DNA from: Lamellibrachia satsuma
Lineage: Eukaryota > Annelida > Polychaeta > Sabellida > Siboglinidae
NCBI GenBank assembly: GCA_033239005.1
Contig: BSQZ01000030.1
Location: forward strand, 2,229,001 to 2,293,000
Direction of reading: 5' to 3'
Length of the DNA stretch: 64,000 nt
A model generated the notes under the pieces. The model saw nothing but the letters and a program-made list of their open reading frames with translations, did not search any database and was not told the origin of the DNA. Both the position numbers and the translations under genes were made by a program. Shown piece after piece: positions 10,575 to 24,038 of the stretch; the stretch's first letter is position 1, and each line of letters opens with the position of its first letter.

Positions 10575-11651
10575 AAACAAGATTTAACAAGATTTGCCAT
10601 CCAAGCCAAAGGCCCATTCAATATCTTGAAAACGTCAATCTGATTTCCTCTTAACCTCCTTGTCTGTAGAGTTGTTAAACCACATTCTTTCAGGCGTTCT
10701 TCATAACTAAGGTCTTTCAGTTCTGGAATCATTTCAGTTGCTCTCCTTTGTATGCATTCAAACATATCTATATCCTTCTTACGATATGGTCTCCATGCTT
10801 GTGTACAGTATTCTAAATGAGGTCTAACTATTGCTTTATAAAGAGGTATAATTAACTTTTTTCCCTTGTATGCTATGTTTCTTCTAATCAATCCAAGAAT
10901 TTGATTACCCTTTGAAGCTGCAATACCACACTGCTCTGAAACTTTCATATCAGCGCTTATTGTAACTCCTAAGTCCTTTTCTTTTACAGTAGTACCCAGA
11001 ACAGTATCTCCCATGTCCTGTATGTAGGCATTTACATTTCCCAAAATTGAACATCTGCCATTTCTCAGACCATTTCACTAATCTGTCTAGATCGTTTTGT
11101 AAATGTTGTTTATCACCATCAGTATTAACCTTTCTAAACAGTTTTGTGCCATCTGCAAATTTCAGTACGTTACTTGTTATACTGTCGTCCAAGTCATTGT
11201 TATATATTAAGAATAATATAGGTCCTAATACTGATCCTTGAGGTACCCCACTTCTCCATCTACTACAACTCATTGTCTTCTGTCAGTCAGCCATTGTTCT
11301 ATCCAGTCAGTTATGCTATCCCCGCTTAGTGATTTCTTCCAAAAAACATAACATATTTGTTAAGCACGACCTCACTTTAAGGAATCCATGTTGAGATGAA
11401 TTTAATAATTTATGCTTAACGAGGAAGTCCACCATATGGTCTTTGATTAACCTTTCTAATAATTTACAAATCACTGACGTTAAACTCACTGGTCTGTAAT
11501 TCTCTGACTTATTTCTCGAACCCTTTTTAAATAATGGTATGATGTTTGCTTCTTTCCATTCAAACAGCACAACTCCCTCTTTTAATGACAAGTTGAATAC
11601 TCTTGCAAGTGGTGTACTGATTTGTTCTACTGTTTCCATTAGTAATTTAAA
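10575..11651 (-). mobile_element. CR1-like LINE, truncated and internally deleted copy
   Basis: The minus strand matches the CR1 at 52505-56224 from ACTAATGGAAACAGTAG (start of the RT, near 54693) to the 3' tail of two TTGTTAAATC units. Readable pieces include NYRPVSLTSVICKLLERLIK, SGVPQGSVLGPILFLIYN and a mutated catalytic box (FADG instead of FADD). Four segments are missing relative to the longer copy, at about 11320 (108 bp), 11250 (25 bp), 11010 (26 bp) and 10612 (292 bp). The 5' end is truncated inside the RT. Confidence 0.93.
10602..11639 (-). pseudogene. CR1 reverse transcriptase pseudogene
   Basis: RT domain remnants spread over three frames (11639-11316, 11273-10950, 11044-10562). 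The order is fingers motifs (NYRPVSLTS), palm motif B-type SGVPQGSVLGP, the catalytic box changed from FADD to FADG, then the thumb region LGVTISADMKVSEQCG and LRPHLEYC-like residues. The frame breaks and catalytic change rule out activity. Confidence 0.88.
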
Positions 11652-12699
11652 CTATGATGAATAAAATAAAGTTGAGTACTTGTGCATACTCGTGACTAAA
11701 CATTTTTTTTAATATTATACCCGGGGGTATATATATATCTGGGGGTATGTATACCTGGGGTATGCATACGCCCCAAGTTGAGAACACCTGTATTACAAAA
11801 ACACAGCAAGTAGAACTACTATTAAAAATGTGAGGTTTAGTAGGTCATAAAAAGTTTTATGACTTTTGTGAAGATGTTTATGGGTTATTCTATGTGTACT
11901 TAAAGTTTGCAGCAAATTTGTAGTTGCAAAGGATATTTCGTTCTTGATCGTGAACTGCACAGCAACATTTTTAATTGCACAATAAATGTCTTTCTTGTGG
12001 GTGAACTACGTAGTTGTTAGATTGCATATTTATGTGACGTTGTCCTCCATTTAGATCTGTGCAAGTTCTCAGAAGACCATTGCAAATGACAGTGGACAGC
12101 TATTTTGTTCCCAGTGAAGGCTTTCTGATGATCCACAGTTGCAGGCTGACAGTATATCTACATTAGACATCTGCAAGGTGATATGTCTCTACTACGACAT
12201 TCCAAACATGTGGCAGTTCTTCTCTCTAGGGATGCTTCAGCCTTCGATTGCCCGTCTAATCCACCAGACATCCAGGGATGATAAAATAGTTGTATAAGTT
12301 TTTTAATATTTTCCTCATTTGTTTGCTGACACTGTAGTAAGAGGCCATGTATTGCCATGCACACATGTGTGTGTGAGATGTGCATGTGTTCACACGCACT
12401 GAAATCAATCTCGGATGCACAAGACATTTTTACTGAAAAAGGTTTGGCATATCATTCTTTTTAGCTGTCTGCATGTATCCGCGTTTGCACAGATGCATGC
12501 ATGCGTGCGTGTATTATCTAGTTTCAATGGCTTGCAGTCACAGCTTGCGTCTCGGTGATCCATCATGCGTAGGATGACAGATTTTCTTTGAAACGTGCCA
12601 GAAATACAGGGTTGATGGCATCTGAAACATACGTGACAAGTTGCCGAATGGAGATGTATCTGTGCAAATTAGTGAAGTGAAGATGCTGTGTGCTGCAAA
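11652..12699. other. No recognisable feature
   Basis: AT-rich anonymous DNA with short imperfect GGGGTAT repeats at 11720-11765. No supported gene. Confidence 0.4.
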
Positions 12700-12870
12700 C
12701 ATGACGATTAGTGAAGGAACAGTGTAGATTGGATATCAGAAAGTATTCATCTCACAAAGGATGGTAACTGAATGGAATAAACTAGTGCACGTCCCATCTG
12801 TGTTTTTGTTTTGAATGACAGTCTTGTTAAATCTGGTTAAATGTGATTACATTTGGTTAAATGTGGATAA
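12700..12870 (+). mobile_element. CR1 3' fragment
   Basis: The stretch AACAGTGTAGATTGGATATC followed by a CTGAATGGAATAAACT-type block matches the 3' end of CR1 ORF2 near 55965-56035. It ends in degenerate TTAAATSTG-type tail repeats (12825-12870). Confidence 0.75.
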
Positions 12871-14574
12871 ATGAGTTGATACTATTTATGTGGTCTCATC
12901 TACAGAACAGAAAGTCTAGATACTCTACAATGGGTGACGTTTCTTTCAAGACTTCTGAATATGTTAAATATGAATGGACTAATTGTTGTGTGGTTGTTAT
13001 TCTGGCTTGTACATTTTGTTTGAATGCTAGCCAGAAACTATTGGATGGAATACATTTAAAACTTAAGGCTTAAACTTGCAAGAAATACTCTTGTAGAAGC
13101 ACAATGGAGGCTTGACCCTTTGCCTTAGCAGATTTTAGGAGAAGTGGAAAAATTATTTCTCCATCTTGTGAAGCATGCTGCAGTGTCACATACAAATTGA
13201 AGGACGTTCGTTGAAATTGTGGCACTGTGCCGTGGTCTACATTGTTGACTCTGCCCTAGTCACTCAGGTTTACCACCAGGGTGATAAAAATCTCTGTTGC
13301 TTGTGATTAAACTGGATAAAATCAGCAGGGGTCACAATTAGTACATTGAGAACCAACGTCATTATATACATTGAATTTGAATAGAATTGAGCTTTTATTA
13401 TATGCTAACATGCAACCACAGAAATGCAACCTGTTTATGCATGCGACAGCACCCAGTGTGAACTATTGGTACAACAATCCTTCTACAGCGTACTAAGAAC
13501 CACTGACATGATAATGCCTGTTGTAATCATCAAATTTACATCCATCTCCTTGTTGGAAAACTATTAATTATGACGCTAAAAGATATCACAAAAATAGGGG
13601 ATGACCATTTTAAAAGTTACCAATACTTGATTCACATGTCACAAATTTTGGACCAAATAATGGCCTACTTCCTGCCAAATGTGCAAAATAGTGGCCTGAC
13701 CTCTGCCAGTTAATACCCAAACAATAAGTGATAACAGTGAAATTGAGAAGTTGGCAGCTAGTAATTAATACTTAGTCATGAGGTGAAACTTGCCGTGCTC
13801 TCAATGATGTCACACATGTTTACATTGGAACAGTTCAATTGTGAGTTGATGTTCACATATGTACACAATTGCTTGTTTTTAAAACCTTACATCAACTCTA
13901 CTGCAGAAACTGTCATTATTTTACTTCCGGGTTAATGGTATATGAATGAAGCACCAGTGATTTGGAAACAGTATCCCCATTGTGATTTTTGTATCCCATG
14001 CAAAAAAATGAATAGGGAAATAGGTACGAGTGGGAAGACAAGTCGAGACAACAACAATTATGCTGGTCAAAATGTTAAATTTCCGATGTCTGGCTGGTTG
14101 GCAGCACATGGACATGTCAGTGACGGAAAAATCCCTGGTAGAACTTTGGAACTACTTTGGAACTACTAACCTGCTAAGTGTAGTAATCAGCTAACTAGCA
14201 GTATAACTGGCAACATCTTGTAGTAAGCACCATGTTACTGTCAGGTCTTATCAGATTATTGTAAAGATTTATGTTTATAGGACATCCCTGGCACTGAAAT
14301 ATTAATAACAATCTCATAGTCCTAGGCGGCGTGGCACTTTATTATGAGCCCAGTATAGTTGCTGCAGTTGTAAATCTTTGTGAGGGTTTCCAACAAAGGC
14401 TTTCTTCCATCTCACCCTGGTGTTATCGTCTCAGTATGTGTTATCATTTCATTGCAGTGTTATCATTTTCAGATATTGATAACATTGTTGACAAAGATAA
14501 GCTCTGTTCAGTTTTGACATGAGATCAGCTGTCTTGTTAATGGGGTCCATGTGTCACTGTCATTGTCATTATGA
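12871..14574. other. No recognised gene
   Basis: Short open frames only (for example 13942-14169), none with recognisable features. Confidence 0.4.
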
Positions 14575-17450
14575 GAACTCTTATTCTCTCCCACTGCTCC
14601 CCCATATGATAACTTATTCTTTCGCATTGCTCCCCCATATGATAACTCTTATTCTTTCCCACTGCTCCCCCATATGATAACTCTTATTCTTTCCCACTGC
14701 TCCCCCATATGATAACTCTTATTCTTTCCCATTGCTCCCCCATATGATAACTCTTATTCCTTCCCTCTGCTCCCCCATATGATAACTCATATTCTTTCCC
14801 TCTGCTCCCCCATATGATAACTCATATTCTTTCCCACTGCTCCCCCTTATGAGAACTCTTATTATTTCCCATTGCTCCCCCATATGATAACTCTTATTCT
14901 TTCCCATTGCTCCCCCATATGATAACTCATATTCTTTACCACTGCTCCCCCATATCATAACTCTTATTCTTTCCCACTGCTCCCCCATATGAGAACTCTT
15001 ATTCTTTCCCATTGCTCCCCCCATATGATAACTCTTATTCTTTCCCATTGCTCCCCCATATGATAACTCATATTCTTTCCCATTGCTCCCCCATATCATA
15101 ACTCTTATTCTTTCCCACTGCTCCCCCATATGATAACTCATATTCTTTCCCATTGCTCCCCCATATCATAACTCTTATTCTTTCCCTCTGCTCCCCCATA
15201 TGATAACTCTTATTCCTTCCCTCTGCTCCCCCATATCATAACTCATATTCTTTCCCTCTGCTCCCCCATATGATAACTCATATTCTTTTCCACTGCTCCC
15301 CCATATGATAACTCATATTCTTTCCCATTGCTCCCCCATATCATAACTCATATTCTTTCCCTCTGCTCCCCCATATGATAACTCATATTCTTTTCCACTG
15401 CTCCCCCCATATGATAACTCATATTCTTTCCCATTGCTCCCCATATGAGAACTCTTATTCTTTCCCATTGCTCCCCTGTATGAGAACTCTTATTCTTTCC
15501 CATTGCTCCCCCCATATGATAACTCTTATTCTTTCCCATTGCTCCCCCCATATGATAACTCTTATTCTTTCCCATTGCTCCCCCCATATGATAACTCGTA
15601 TTCTTTCCCACTGCTCCCCCATATCATAACTCTTATTCTTTCCCTCTGCTCCCCCATATGAGAACTCTTATTCTTTCCCATTGCTCCCCTGTATGATAAC
15701 TCTTATTCTTTCCCATTGCTCCCCCCATATGATAACTCTTATTCTTTCCCATTGCTCCCCCCATATGATAACTCTTATTCTTTCCCATTGCTCCCCCCAT
15801 ATGATAACTCTTATTCTTTCCCATTGCTCCCCCCATATCATAACTCTTATTCTTTCCCACTGCTCCCCCCATATGATACCTCTTATTTTTCCCATTGCTC
15901 CCCTATATGATAACTCTTACTCTTTCCCACTGCTCCTCCATATCATAACTCTTATTCTTTCCCATTGCTCCCCCATATGATAACTCTTATTCTTTCCCAC
16001 TCATCCTCCATATCATAACTCACTGATCCTCCATATCATAACTCTTATTCTTTCCCATTGCTCCCCCATATGATAACTCATATTCTTTCCCATTGCTCCC
16101 CCATATGATAACTCATATTCTTTCCCACAGCTCCCCCATATGAGAACTCTTATTCTTTCCCATTGCTCCCCCCATATGAGAACTCTTGTTCTTTCCCACA
16201 GCTCCCCCATATGAGAACTCTTGTTCTTTCCCATTGCTCCCCCATATGAGAACTCTTGTTCTTTCCCACAGCTCCCCCATATGAGAACTCTTGTTCTTTC
16301 CCACAGCTCCCCCATATGAGAACTCTTGTTCTTTCCCATTGCTCCCCCCATATGAGAACTCTTGTTCTTTCCCACAGCTCCCCCATATGAGAACTCTTAT
16401 TCTTTCCCACAGCTCCCCCATATGAGAACTCATATTCTTTCCCACAGCTCCCCCATATGAGAACTCTTATTCTTTCCCATTGCTCCCCCCATATGAGAAC
16501 TCATATTCTTTCCCACAGCTCCCCCATATGAGAACTCTTGTTCTTTCCCATTGCTCCCCCATATGAGAACTCTTGTTCTTTCCCACTGCTCCCCCATATG
16601 AGAACTCTTGTTCTTTCCCATTGCTCCCCCCATATGAGAACTCTTGTTCTTTCCCACAGCTCCCCCATATGAGAACTCTTTTTCTTTCCCACTGCTCCCC
16701 CATATGAGAACTCTTATTCTTTCCCACTGCTCCCCCATATGAGAACTCTTATTCTTTCCCACTGCTCCCCCATATGATAACTCTTATTCTTTCCCACTGC
16801 TCCCCCATATGATAACTCTTATTCTTTCCCATTGCTCCCCCATATGATAACTCTTATTCCTTCCCTCTGCTCCCCCATATGATAACTCATATTCTTTCCC
16901 TCTGCTCCCCCATATGATAACTCATATTCTTTCCCACTGCTCCCCCTTATGAGAACTCTTATTATTTCCCACAGCTCCCCCATATGAGAACTCTTATTCT
17001 TTCCCACTGCTCCCCCCATATGAGAACTCTTATTATTTCCCACAGCTCCCCTGTATGAGAACTCTTATTCTTTCCCATTGCTCCCCCCATATGAGAACTC
17101 TTGTTCTTTCCCACAGCTCCCCCATATGAGAACTCTTATTCTTTCCCATTGCTCCCCCCATATGAGAACTCTTGTTCTTTCCCAAAGCTCCCCCATATGA
17201 GAACTCTTATTCTTTCCCATTGCTCCCCCGTATGAGAACTCTTATTATTTCCCACAGCTCCCCCATATGAGAACTCTTATTCTTTCCCAGTGCTCCCCCC
17301 ATATGAGAACTCTTATTCTTTCCCACTGCTCCCCCATATGAGAACTCTTATTATTTCCCACAGCTCCCCCATATGAGAACTCTTATTCTTTCCCATTGCT
17401 CCCCCCATATGAGAACTCTTGTTCTTTCCCATAGCTCCCCCATATGAGAA
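14575..17450. repeat. Large minisatellite, 35-bp unit
   Basis: About 82 direct copies, each built from GCTCCCCCATATGATAACTC and TTATTCTTTCCCAYT. Units of 36 bp have a sixth C. Two main subtypes are GATAACTC (left two thirds) and GAGAACTCTTG (16130-16760, 17050-17450). Stop-free frames on both strands (MGKNKSSHMGG-type) are produced by the unit and are not genes. A 228-bp block is exactly duplicated 2100 bp apart (see findings). Confidence 0.97.
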
Positions 17451-18133
17451 CAGGAAGGAAGCTGTTGCCCGTTAAATGCAATGATCCAGTCAACCAAGAT
17501 GGGTTCACATCCATACTTATTGGGTTTACTGATGAATCCTCCGAAGTAGCCTTCCCAGCCATTTCACTGTGTCATCCCTCAGCCAACATTTAACATATCC
17601 GCTGGCCCACTGTGAATCTTCTGTCTGGGCCCACAACCCCCACAAGTCACAAGCCCAGTTGACCCTGATAGTATTTGGATCTACTTATCAATATTCTGTT
17701 GCGGATACATACCAATAACTGTTAATTGCACTCAGTATGCAAATATACAGCATTACAATTCTCAAGATGACTGCAGCAGCTTGATGTACTGGATTACTTT
17801 GCCTAGAAACTTTCATAAGGGTCCATGTCACAACCCGATTTCCCTTTTAATATGATATTAAACCTTATGTTGTACCCAGCTGCAGAACCATTTAGTTGTT
17901 TACCTCCTGGCGCTGGCTGTAATTTGTCCCAATGGAGAAATCACGTAGCAATCAAGTTTCTGAAATACTATGGTGCATACAATGTGTGCCGTGGGAACAA
18001 GTTGGAACCCAATAATATCCCACCACTCGCTAATTACGAGCTTAATTGTGTCCAGCGTGCAAGCATTGATTGCAATGTCAAAACAGCGGCAGTGATTTTT
18101 ATGAAACTCTATGTTAGAGTTTGTAAGTGTAAA
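17451..18133. other. No recognised gene
   Basis: A 108-codon plus frame at 17825-18151 and an antisense frame both lack recognisable motifs. Confidence 0.35.
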
Positions 18134-18362
18134 CAAATAAAAATCCAATAATAATAAAAAAAATTGGATGTTGATGGGTGGGTCAGTGGTTCATTGGACT
18201 ATGCAAAAAATTTGAAAAGTATAGATTTTTAAAGAGTAATCGGCATTACGGTCATTGCATTGGCAACACTGTTTCCAGTTTTCCATTTTGTATGTTTGGA
18301 TAGGGACATGGGTGGGGGTCTGTTATATCTACTTTTTTATTATTGGATTTTTTTTAATTTTA
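18134..18362. mobile_element. Possible small inverted-repeat element
   Basis: AATCCAATAATAATAAAAAA near 18146 faces TTTTTTATTATTGGATTTTT near 18334, giving about 16-20 bp of terminal complementarity around about 190 bp of non-coding DNA. AT-rich ends make this weak. It could be a MITE or chance. Confidence 0.35.
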
Positions 18363-20494
18363 AAAGCCCCTAAACAACTGCAAATGTTGATGTCTTAACA
18401 AACGACAACTGGGTTTTTTATGTTGTTCAATCCCAGTAACTGCTTCCAATTCATGCTAGAAGTTTCAGGTCAACGCAGTGTTATGTCATGGAGACATCAA
18501 GCAACGATCTGCAGTTCCAATGAATCGCATATCTGATGCACATTAACCACCATGATGTCTGCATTAAATACGTGCCTAATGCCACCCTTGAGTTGCCCCT
18601 GGAGCAGGATGCATCAAACGCCAATAACGTTCAGCGGGGTCTTCTTCCGGCAAGGTCGTTTTGCCGACATGAAAACTACGTGCTGTTTGTCTTCGGGAAG
18701 TGGCGAATCCCGTGTGTGCCTCAGTTGACCTGACTCTCATATAAATCCTGTGGGAATTTGGTCTGAGCAGTTAGGTGGATTCCTTGAAAACGTTTGCAAT
18801 ATCTCAGACATGGCCGATGTACTAAACGTGAGTGTCATGGTGAATTCTAATGGGCGTGCGTCATGAGTTGGCAACTTGTTCTTTGTGGTATATTTGTATG
18901 TCTATCAGAGTGTTATTTACCAGGTGCTTTACAGTAAACACGATCAGCAGAAATTATCTGACATTCGCCCCTGGTGTTGTGAGCATGTATGTAAGTAGAT
19001 CTTTGTTAGATAATATATACACACCTGGCAGCAATTGGCTGGCTCATCAACCCTGTCTCTACTACAAAATGCTTAAATGAAAAATAAACATTGTGCACAT
19101 TTTATCTTAAATATAAACCATTTGTCAAGTGCATAATTTGTGATTACAAGTTATAAATATACTTGCATGCACATAGTCAGGCAGTCAGGCAGGCATGCAC
19201 ACAACACGCACACAACAAATGCAAGAGCACAAGCGTATAACATGCATGCACAACATAAGGTGGGAAAGGTCCTCAGATTGTAGTATAGAATAATCCAACG
19301 CAGAAATTACCATTTTCACTGAAGGTGACGTTGCCATCCAGTCCTCTGGAACCTGCTTATCCACGGCAACCTGGAAAGATGCGATGATATTCCAAGAGAT
19401 AAAAATTATATACCCCGATGCTCTTCCCATATGTTGGTAAAGCTGTATGCACAGTGGAAGATGGATGGGTTGTGGAAATGACAAACAGACATTTATACTT
19501 GACCTCCTGTGACAGGTGGTCAAGTGGCTTGTCCTCCCTTCAACAGGGATTTGCTAAATTGTTACACAGATTTAATAATCTGCTGCAATCTGTTACATCG
19601 TGTGATTGTTCTCGTTGTATGTCACCAGAGCACCAGCTGTGCTGCATAGACACGCCACGCATATGTTGTCATATTATCATAATGTAGAAACAAACCACAT
19701 GGGTAGGTGTGATTTCTACTGACAGCAACTCAATTTTAAGTATCCACACCGGGCGGCATTAATTCTACACATCTCCATAACTTTTAGGCACCATATTGGA
19801 GCAGAAACAAGGTGTACATGTCAGACGAGTTACGTGCACTGTCAATTAAGATATTATTTGTTATAGCCGCAGTAATGATGATTACGTGGAGATAATACTG
19901 TGTGGTTTGAGCGATTTCCAAGTTTGCACTGGTTTATCATGCGTGATTGGCATGATATGATGCGGTGCAGCAACTTATTCTCGTTAGGTGCTGTTGAAAA
20001 GGGCATGTTAGGACGTACAGTTCACTTATAGCGACATCGAACCTGGGTAGTGTAAAGGCCACCTGTTTTAAGTGAAACAGGTGTATTATTTTTTTTCTGT
20101 TTCACAACATAAGGCAATGAATGAAAATGGCAAAATATGCAACAGCTGCTCATGTTATTTTATGACCTGCCAGTCCTGAACATCTATAATTAATACGCTC
20201 TTAATTGACTAGGCTGTCAGTTTGGGATATTTTAAAGTCATTGATATTACTTCTGAATTATTTGTATATGCTTCAGCATGTACACATGCATTGCATGACA
20301 ACATAGTTTAGGTTTATTCTTGTCATATCACTTACATATGTAGATATTACTATATAAGTAGGTATTACTATTGTAGGTAACTATCAAGTGTAAGTCATAT
20401 GTGGAGTTGCCTTTTATCAAAACAACCATCATGGTTATCAATGGTTGAAAAATGAATGCAGTTTTTGGATGACACTGACAAAGTTTCCGTTGGT
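18363..20494. other. No recognised gene
   Basis: Anonymous DNA. Open frames at 18536-18733, 18850-19080, 19185-19523 (minus) and 19418-19687 overlap or lack motifs. Short CA-rich tract at 19170-19215. Confidence 0.4.
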
Positions 20495-23290
20495 GAGACA
20501 ATACAACTGCCGTAGTTAGGAAATACAGTCAGTTAGTCAGAACACTTAAGCAGACATGTTTTGAGCAGATAATTCTGTCAGGGATTTTACCAGTAATGGG
20601 AAGCAGGGGGCATGGTTATCGAAATTGCCGTAGGATGGCAATTAACATGCTAGTTCAGCAGCTATGTAGGGAAGAGGAAGTTGGATTTGTGAGGATGTTT
20701 TGATGGGAGGGCTGATATGTTCATGAGGGATGGGCTTCATCTAAGTGGAAAGGGTGCAGCAGTGTTTGCGGTGAACTCTCAGCAGCAGTCAACAGTAGCA
20801 TGGGGAGCATCAACAATATTTTTTGCCTCAAGCAGGACAAGAGGCCACTAGTACACACAAACCAGTAACAAAATGTCTAGAAAACATTTCTGAAGCTGGT
20901 TATAAATTTGTGTGTTCAAATGAAAGGAGCATAGTAATTAAGAAAAACGAATTAAACATTATGGTAGAAGATATTAACTCTCACATAATTCATATAATCG
21001 AATCATGGGCCAACAGAGACATAGCAGATGCTAAATTAGGACTGACTGTTTAGGACAGATCAAAGATGGGAAGGGGGAGTTATTTTATATATTAAAGAAT
21101 CTATTCAAGCTTACAAAATAAAATTAGAAATGGAAGCAGATTGCGATGAAGCTGTTTGGTGCAATATAGTTACAAGATATTCAACATTAACTAGTGGATT
21201 AGTTTACAGAAGTCCAGACATGAACGAAGAGGATAACACAAAAATACAAAATGCTGTAAAGGAAGTGAGTGAAGTAAATAAACAAGGAAAATGGTCTAGT
21301 AAGAAACACTTGTCAAAAAAAGCTATTCGAAAAATAGCGTACAAGCAAACTATGTGGAAGGTTTATAGGCGTAGCAGAAAGGATGAAGACTACACAAATT
21401 ACAAAGAGGCACTTGATGCAGTTATGACTGAAATTAGACAATCTAAAAGAAGCTATGAGCAAAAATTAGCATGTAACATAAAAAAATGACAGCAAGAGTT
21501 TTTATTCATATGTCAGAAGTTAACAAAATGTACAAGACAAGGTTGGACCTCTAGAAGACAGTGCTAGAAATATAATATCACAAGGTTTTTTAATGGCGGA
21601 AGACCTAAATGGATACTTCAGTTCAGTGTTTACCACAGAGGATTAGTTCATTGCCCATTCCAGATGCTAAATTTCAGGTGACTAAATCAAACTATTTAGG
21701 GCAGTTAATAGTAATTCCAGAAATGGTAGCTAAGAAAATAAAGGCAATGAAGGATAATAAATCACCTGGAGTGGATGGAATTCCTCCAAAACTACTAATG
21801 GAAACAGTAGAACAAATTAGTATACCACTTGCAAGAGTGTTCAACGTGTCAGTAAAAGAGGGAGTTGTTCCGTTTGAATGAAAGAAGCAAACATCATACC
21901 ATTATTTAAAAAGGGTTCGAGAAATAAGTCAGAGAATTACAGACCAGTGAGTTTTACATTTGTAAATTATTAGAGTTTCATTAAAGACCATATGGTGGAC
22001 TTCCTTGTTAAGCATAACTTATTAAATCCATCTCAACATGGATTCCTAAAAGCAAGGTGCTTAACAAATATGTTATGTTTTTTGAAGAAATCGCTAAGTG
22101 TATATAAATGAGGGATCACCAGTAGATATTATCTCCTTAGATTTTCAGAAAGCTTATGACAAAGTGCCACATCAAAGATTGCTATTTAAATTAAAAGCTC
22201 AGGGTATCGAGGATGGCATAATTGACTGGATAGAAAAATTGCTGACTGACAGAAGGCAGTGTGTTGTAATGGAAAGGGTGGTTTCAAAGTGGAAATCAGT
22301 TTTGAATGGGGTACCACAAAGATCAGTATTAGGACCTTTAGTATTCTTAATATATAAATCAATGACTTTGATGACAATATAACAAGCAACATACTGAAAT
22401 TTCCAGATGACACAAAAGTGTTTAGGAAGGTTAACAATGATTGTGATAAACAACATTTATAAAACGATCTAGATAAATTAGTTAAATGGTCTGAAAAATG
22501 GCAGATGTTATTCAATGTTGGGAAATGTAAAATGCCTACATAAAGGACACGGGAACTTGTAAACTATAAAAATTAATGGGAGACTTAAGAGTTTCAATAA
22601 GTGCTGATATGAAAGTTTCAGAGCAGTGTGGTATTGCAGTTTCAAATGGTAATCAAATTCTAGGGTTGATTAGGAGAAATATAACATACAAGGAAAAAGC
22701 TAACTATATATCTGTCTGTATAAAGCAATAGTTAGGCCTCATTTAGAGTACTGTATACAAGCTTGGAGAACTTATCGTAAGAAGCATATAGATATGCTTG
22801 AATGAACACAGAGGAGAGCAACTAAAATGATTCCAGAACTGAGAGACCTTGGTTATGAAGAATGTCTAGAAGAATGTGGTTTAACAACCATAGAGACAAG
22901 GAGGTTAAGAGGAGGTCAAATTGAAGTTTTTAGGATATTGAAATGACAATATTGATAGAAATATTTTTTCCTCACTCAAGAAAGATGATAGAACTAGAGG
23001 GCATGAGGTAACATTAGTAAAGGATCAGTGTAGATTTGAGATCAGGAAGTACTCGTTCTCACATGACAATAAATGAATGGAATAAATTATCTGCAGATTG
23101 TGTAGCTGCTAGCAGTGTGAATATATTTAAAAACAAGGTTGACACATATCTCAGTGGGTGGGTTACACATGCATAGATGAAAAAAATTTTCTACTCTCGA
23201 TAAGCCAATGGCTTCCTTGTCCACTTGCCATCTGGGCCTTTGCCTTGGACGACAGTTGTCAAATGTTGTTAAAGAGCACCAGATATGTCT
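20495..23290 (+). mobile_element. CR1-like LINE, decayed copy
   Basis: Collinear with 52891-56210 of the better copy. It runs from the esterase domain (near GTCAGAACACT, 20537) through endonuclease (ARSIVNK-type region near 20925, ESWAN near 21000), RT (KAMKDNKSPGVDGIPPKLL near 21745, DFQKAYDKVPHQR near 22140, SVLGPLVFLIY near 22325, altered catalytic box FPDD near 22400) to the shared 3' UTR CTCGATAAGCCAATGGCTTC near 23197. About 0.45 kb of the endonuclease is missing at about 21265, and many stops and frameshifts are present. Confidence 0.92.
20823..23170 (+). pseudogene. CR1 ORF2 (endonuclease-RT) pseudogene
   Basis: Remnants of an APE-type endonuclease joined to an RT. The part that carries the GDFNH and SDH catalytic motifs in the other copy is deleted here. 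RT pieces occupy 21130-21489, 21609-21881 and 22098-22382 in changing frames. The palm motif reads FPDD instead of FADD, and several stops interrupt it. Confidence 0.85.
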
Positions 23291-24038
23291 TTGTATGTTA
23301 TTTATAAAAATCTGGTATTTTGGTGTGGATTAACCCTAAGACATTATTATCTTACCCCACAGTAGACATTATTATTATCATAGACGTCAGAACTGGGGCA
23401 GGCTGTGGGGCTGTCCCCTCAATATTTTTGGTGGGTATGTTAAGTATATGTTGACCCCTCCAACGTGCTCACAGAAACCAACTTGAGCGCCCCAATATTC
23501 AAAAGTTTTTTTACCCTTATAATTATTATTTTTAAATGATTAATTTTATCGTTCACACAGTCAGGTGCCCTAATGAAGCTGGCAGAAATGAGTTGGGTTC
23601 TGTAAGAAGCTCCCGGCTAATCCAATCTAATTAATTAATCTAAAGTGTTCTAACTGGGTGTTACTAAAACGATCACCTGGCTATGAGCAGTAGTCGGCGC
23701 TGCAGCAGAGCATGTATTAAAATTAAATGTTTAATTTAAGTAAATTAAATGCAAAGTTGCTTTTTAACATTCAGAATGTTAAAAAACAATCGCCAAAATA
23801 TGGGAGGTTACTTGAATGACATCAAAGAGATCATTAAACTAAAATAGACCTCTAGAAACGTACATGTTCTTAAGAAATGGAGGTGGGTTCGCAGTAGTGA
23901 ACCAACATTACCAGGTAGGTGTCTTTTTGATAAGTTAATTATTCTGAAGACAAATGAAATGTTATTGCAAACCCATCCATGGTAACTTCTAAATGTATTG
24001 TACTCCCTGTGATACTGAGCTGGGCAAGTGCAGATTAC
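23291..24038. other. No recognised gene
   Basis: Contains a GGGGCTGTCCCCTC palindromic stretch at 23419 and a related GCGCCCCAATATT at 23489. These hint at a decayed transposon, but no family can be named. Confidence 0.35.

Noticed and set aside
14719..17043. Repeated MGKNKSSHMGG-type and ILSHCSPHM-type proteins
   Set aside because: Translations of the 35-bp unit in several frames and both strands; length changes of the unit break frame continuity without any sign of selection.
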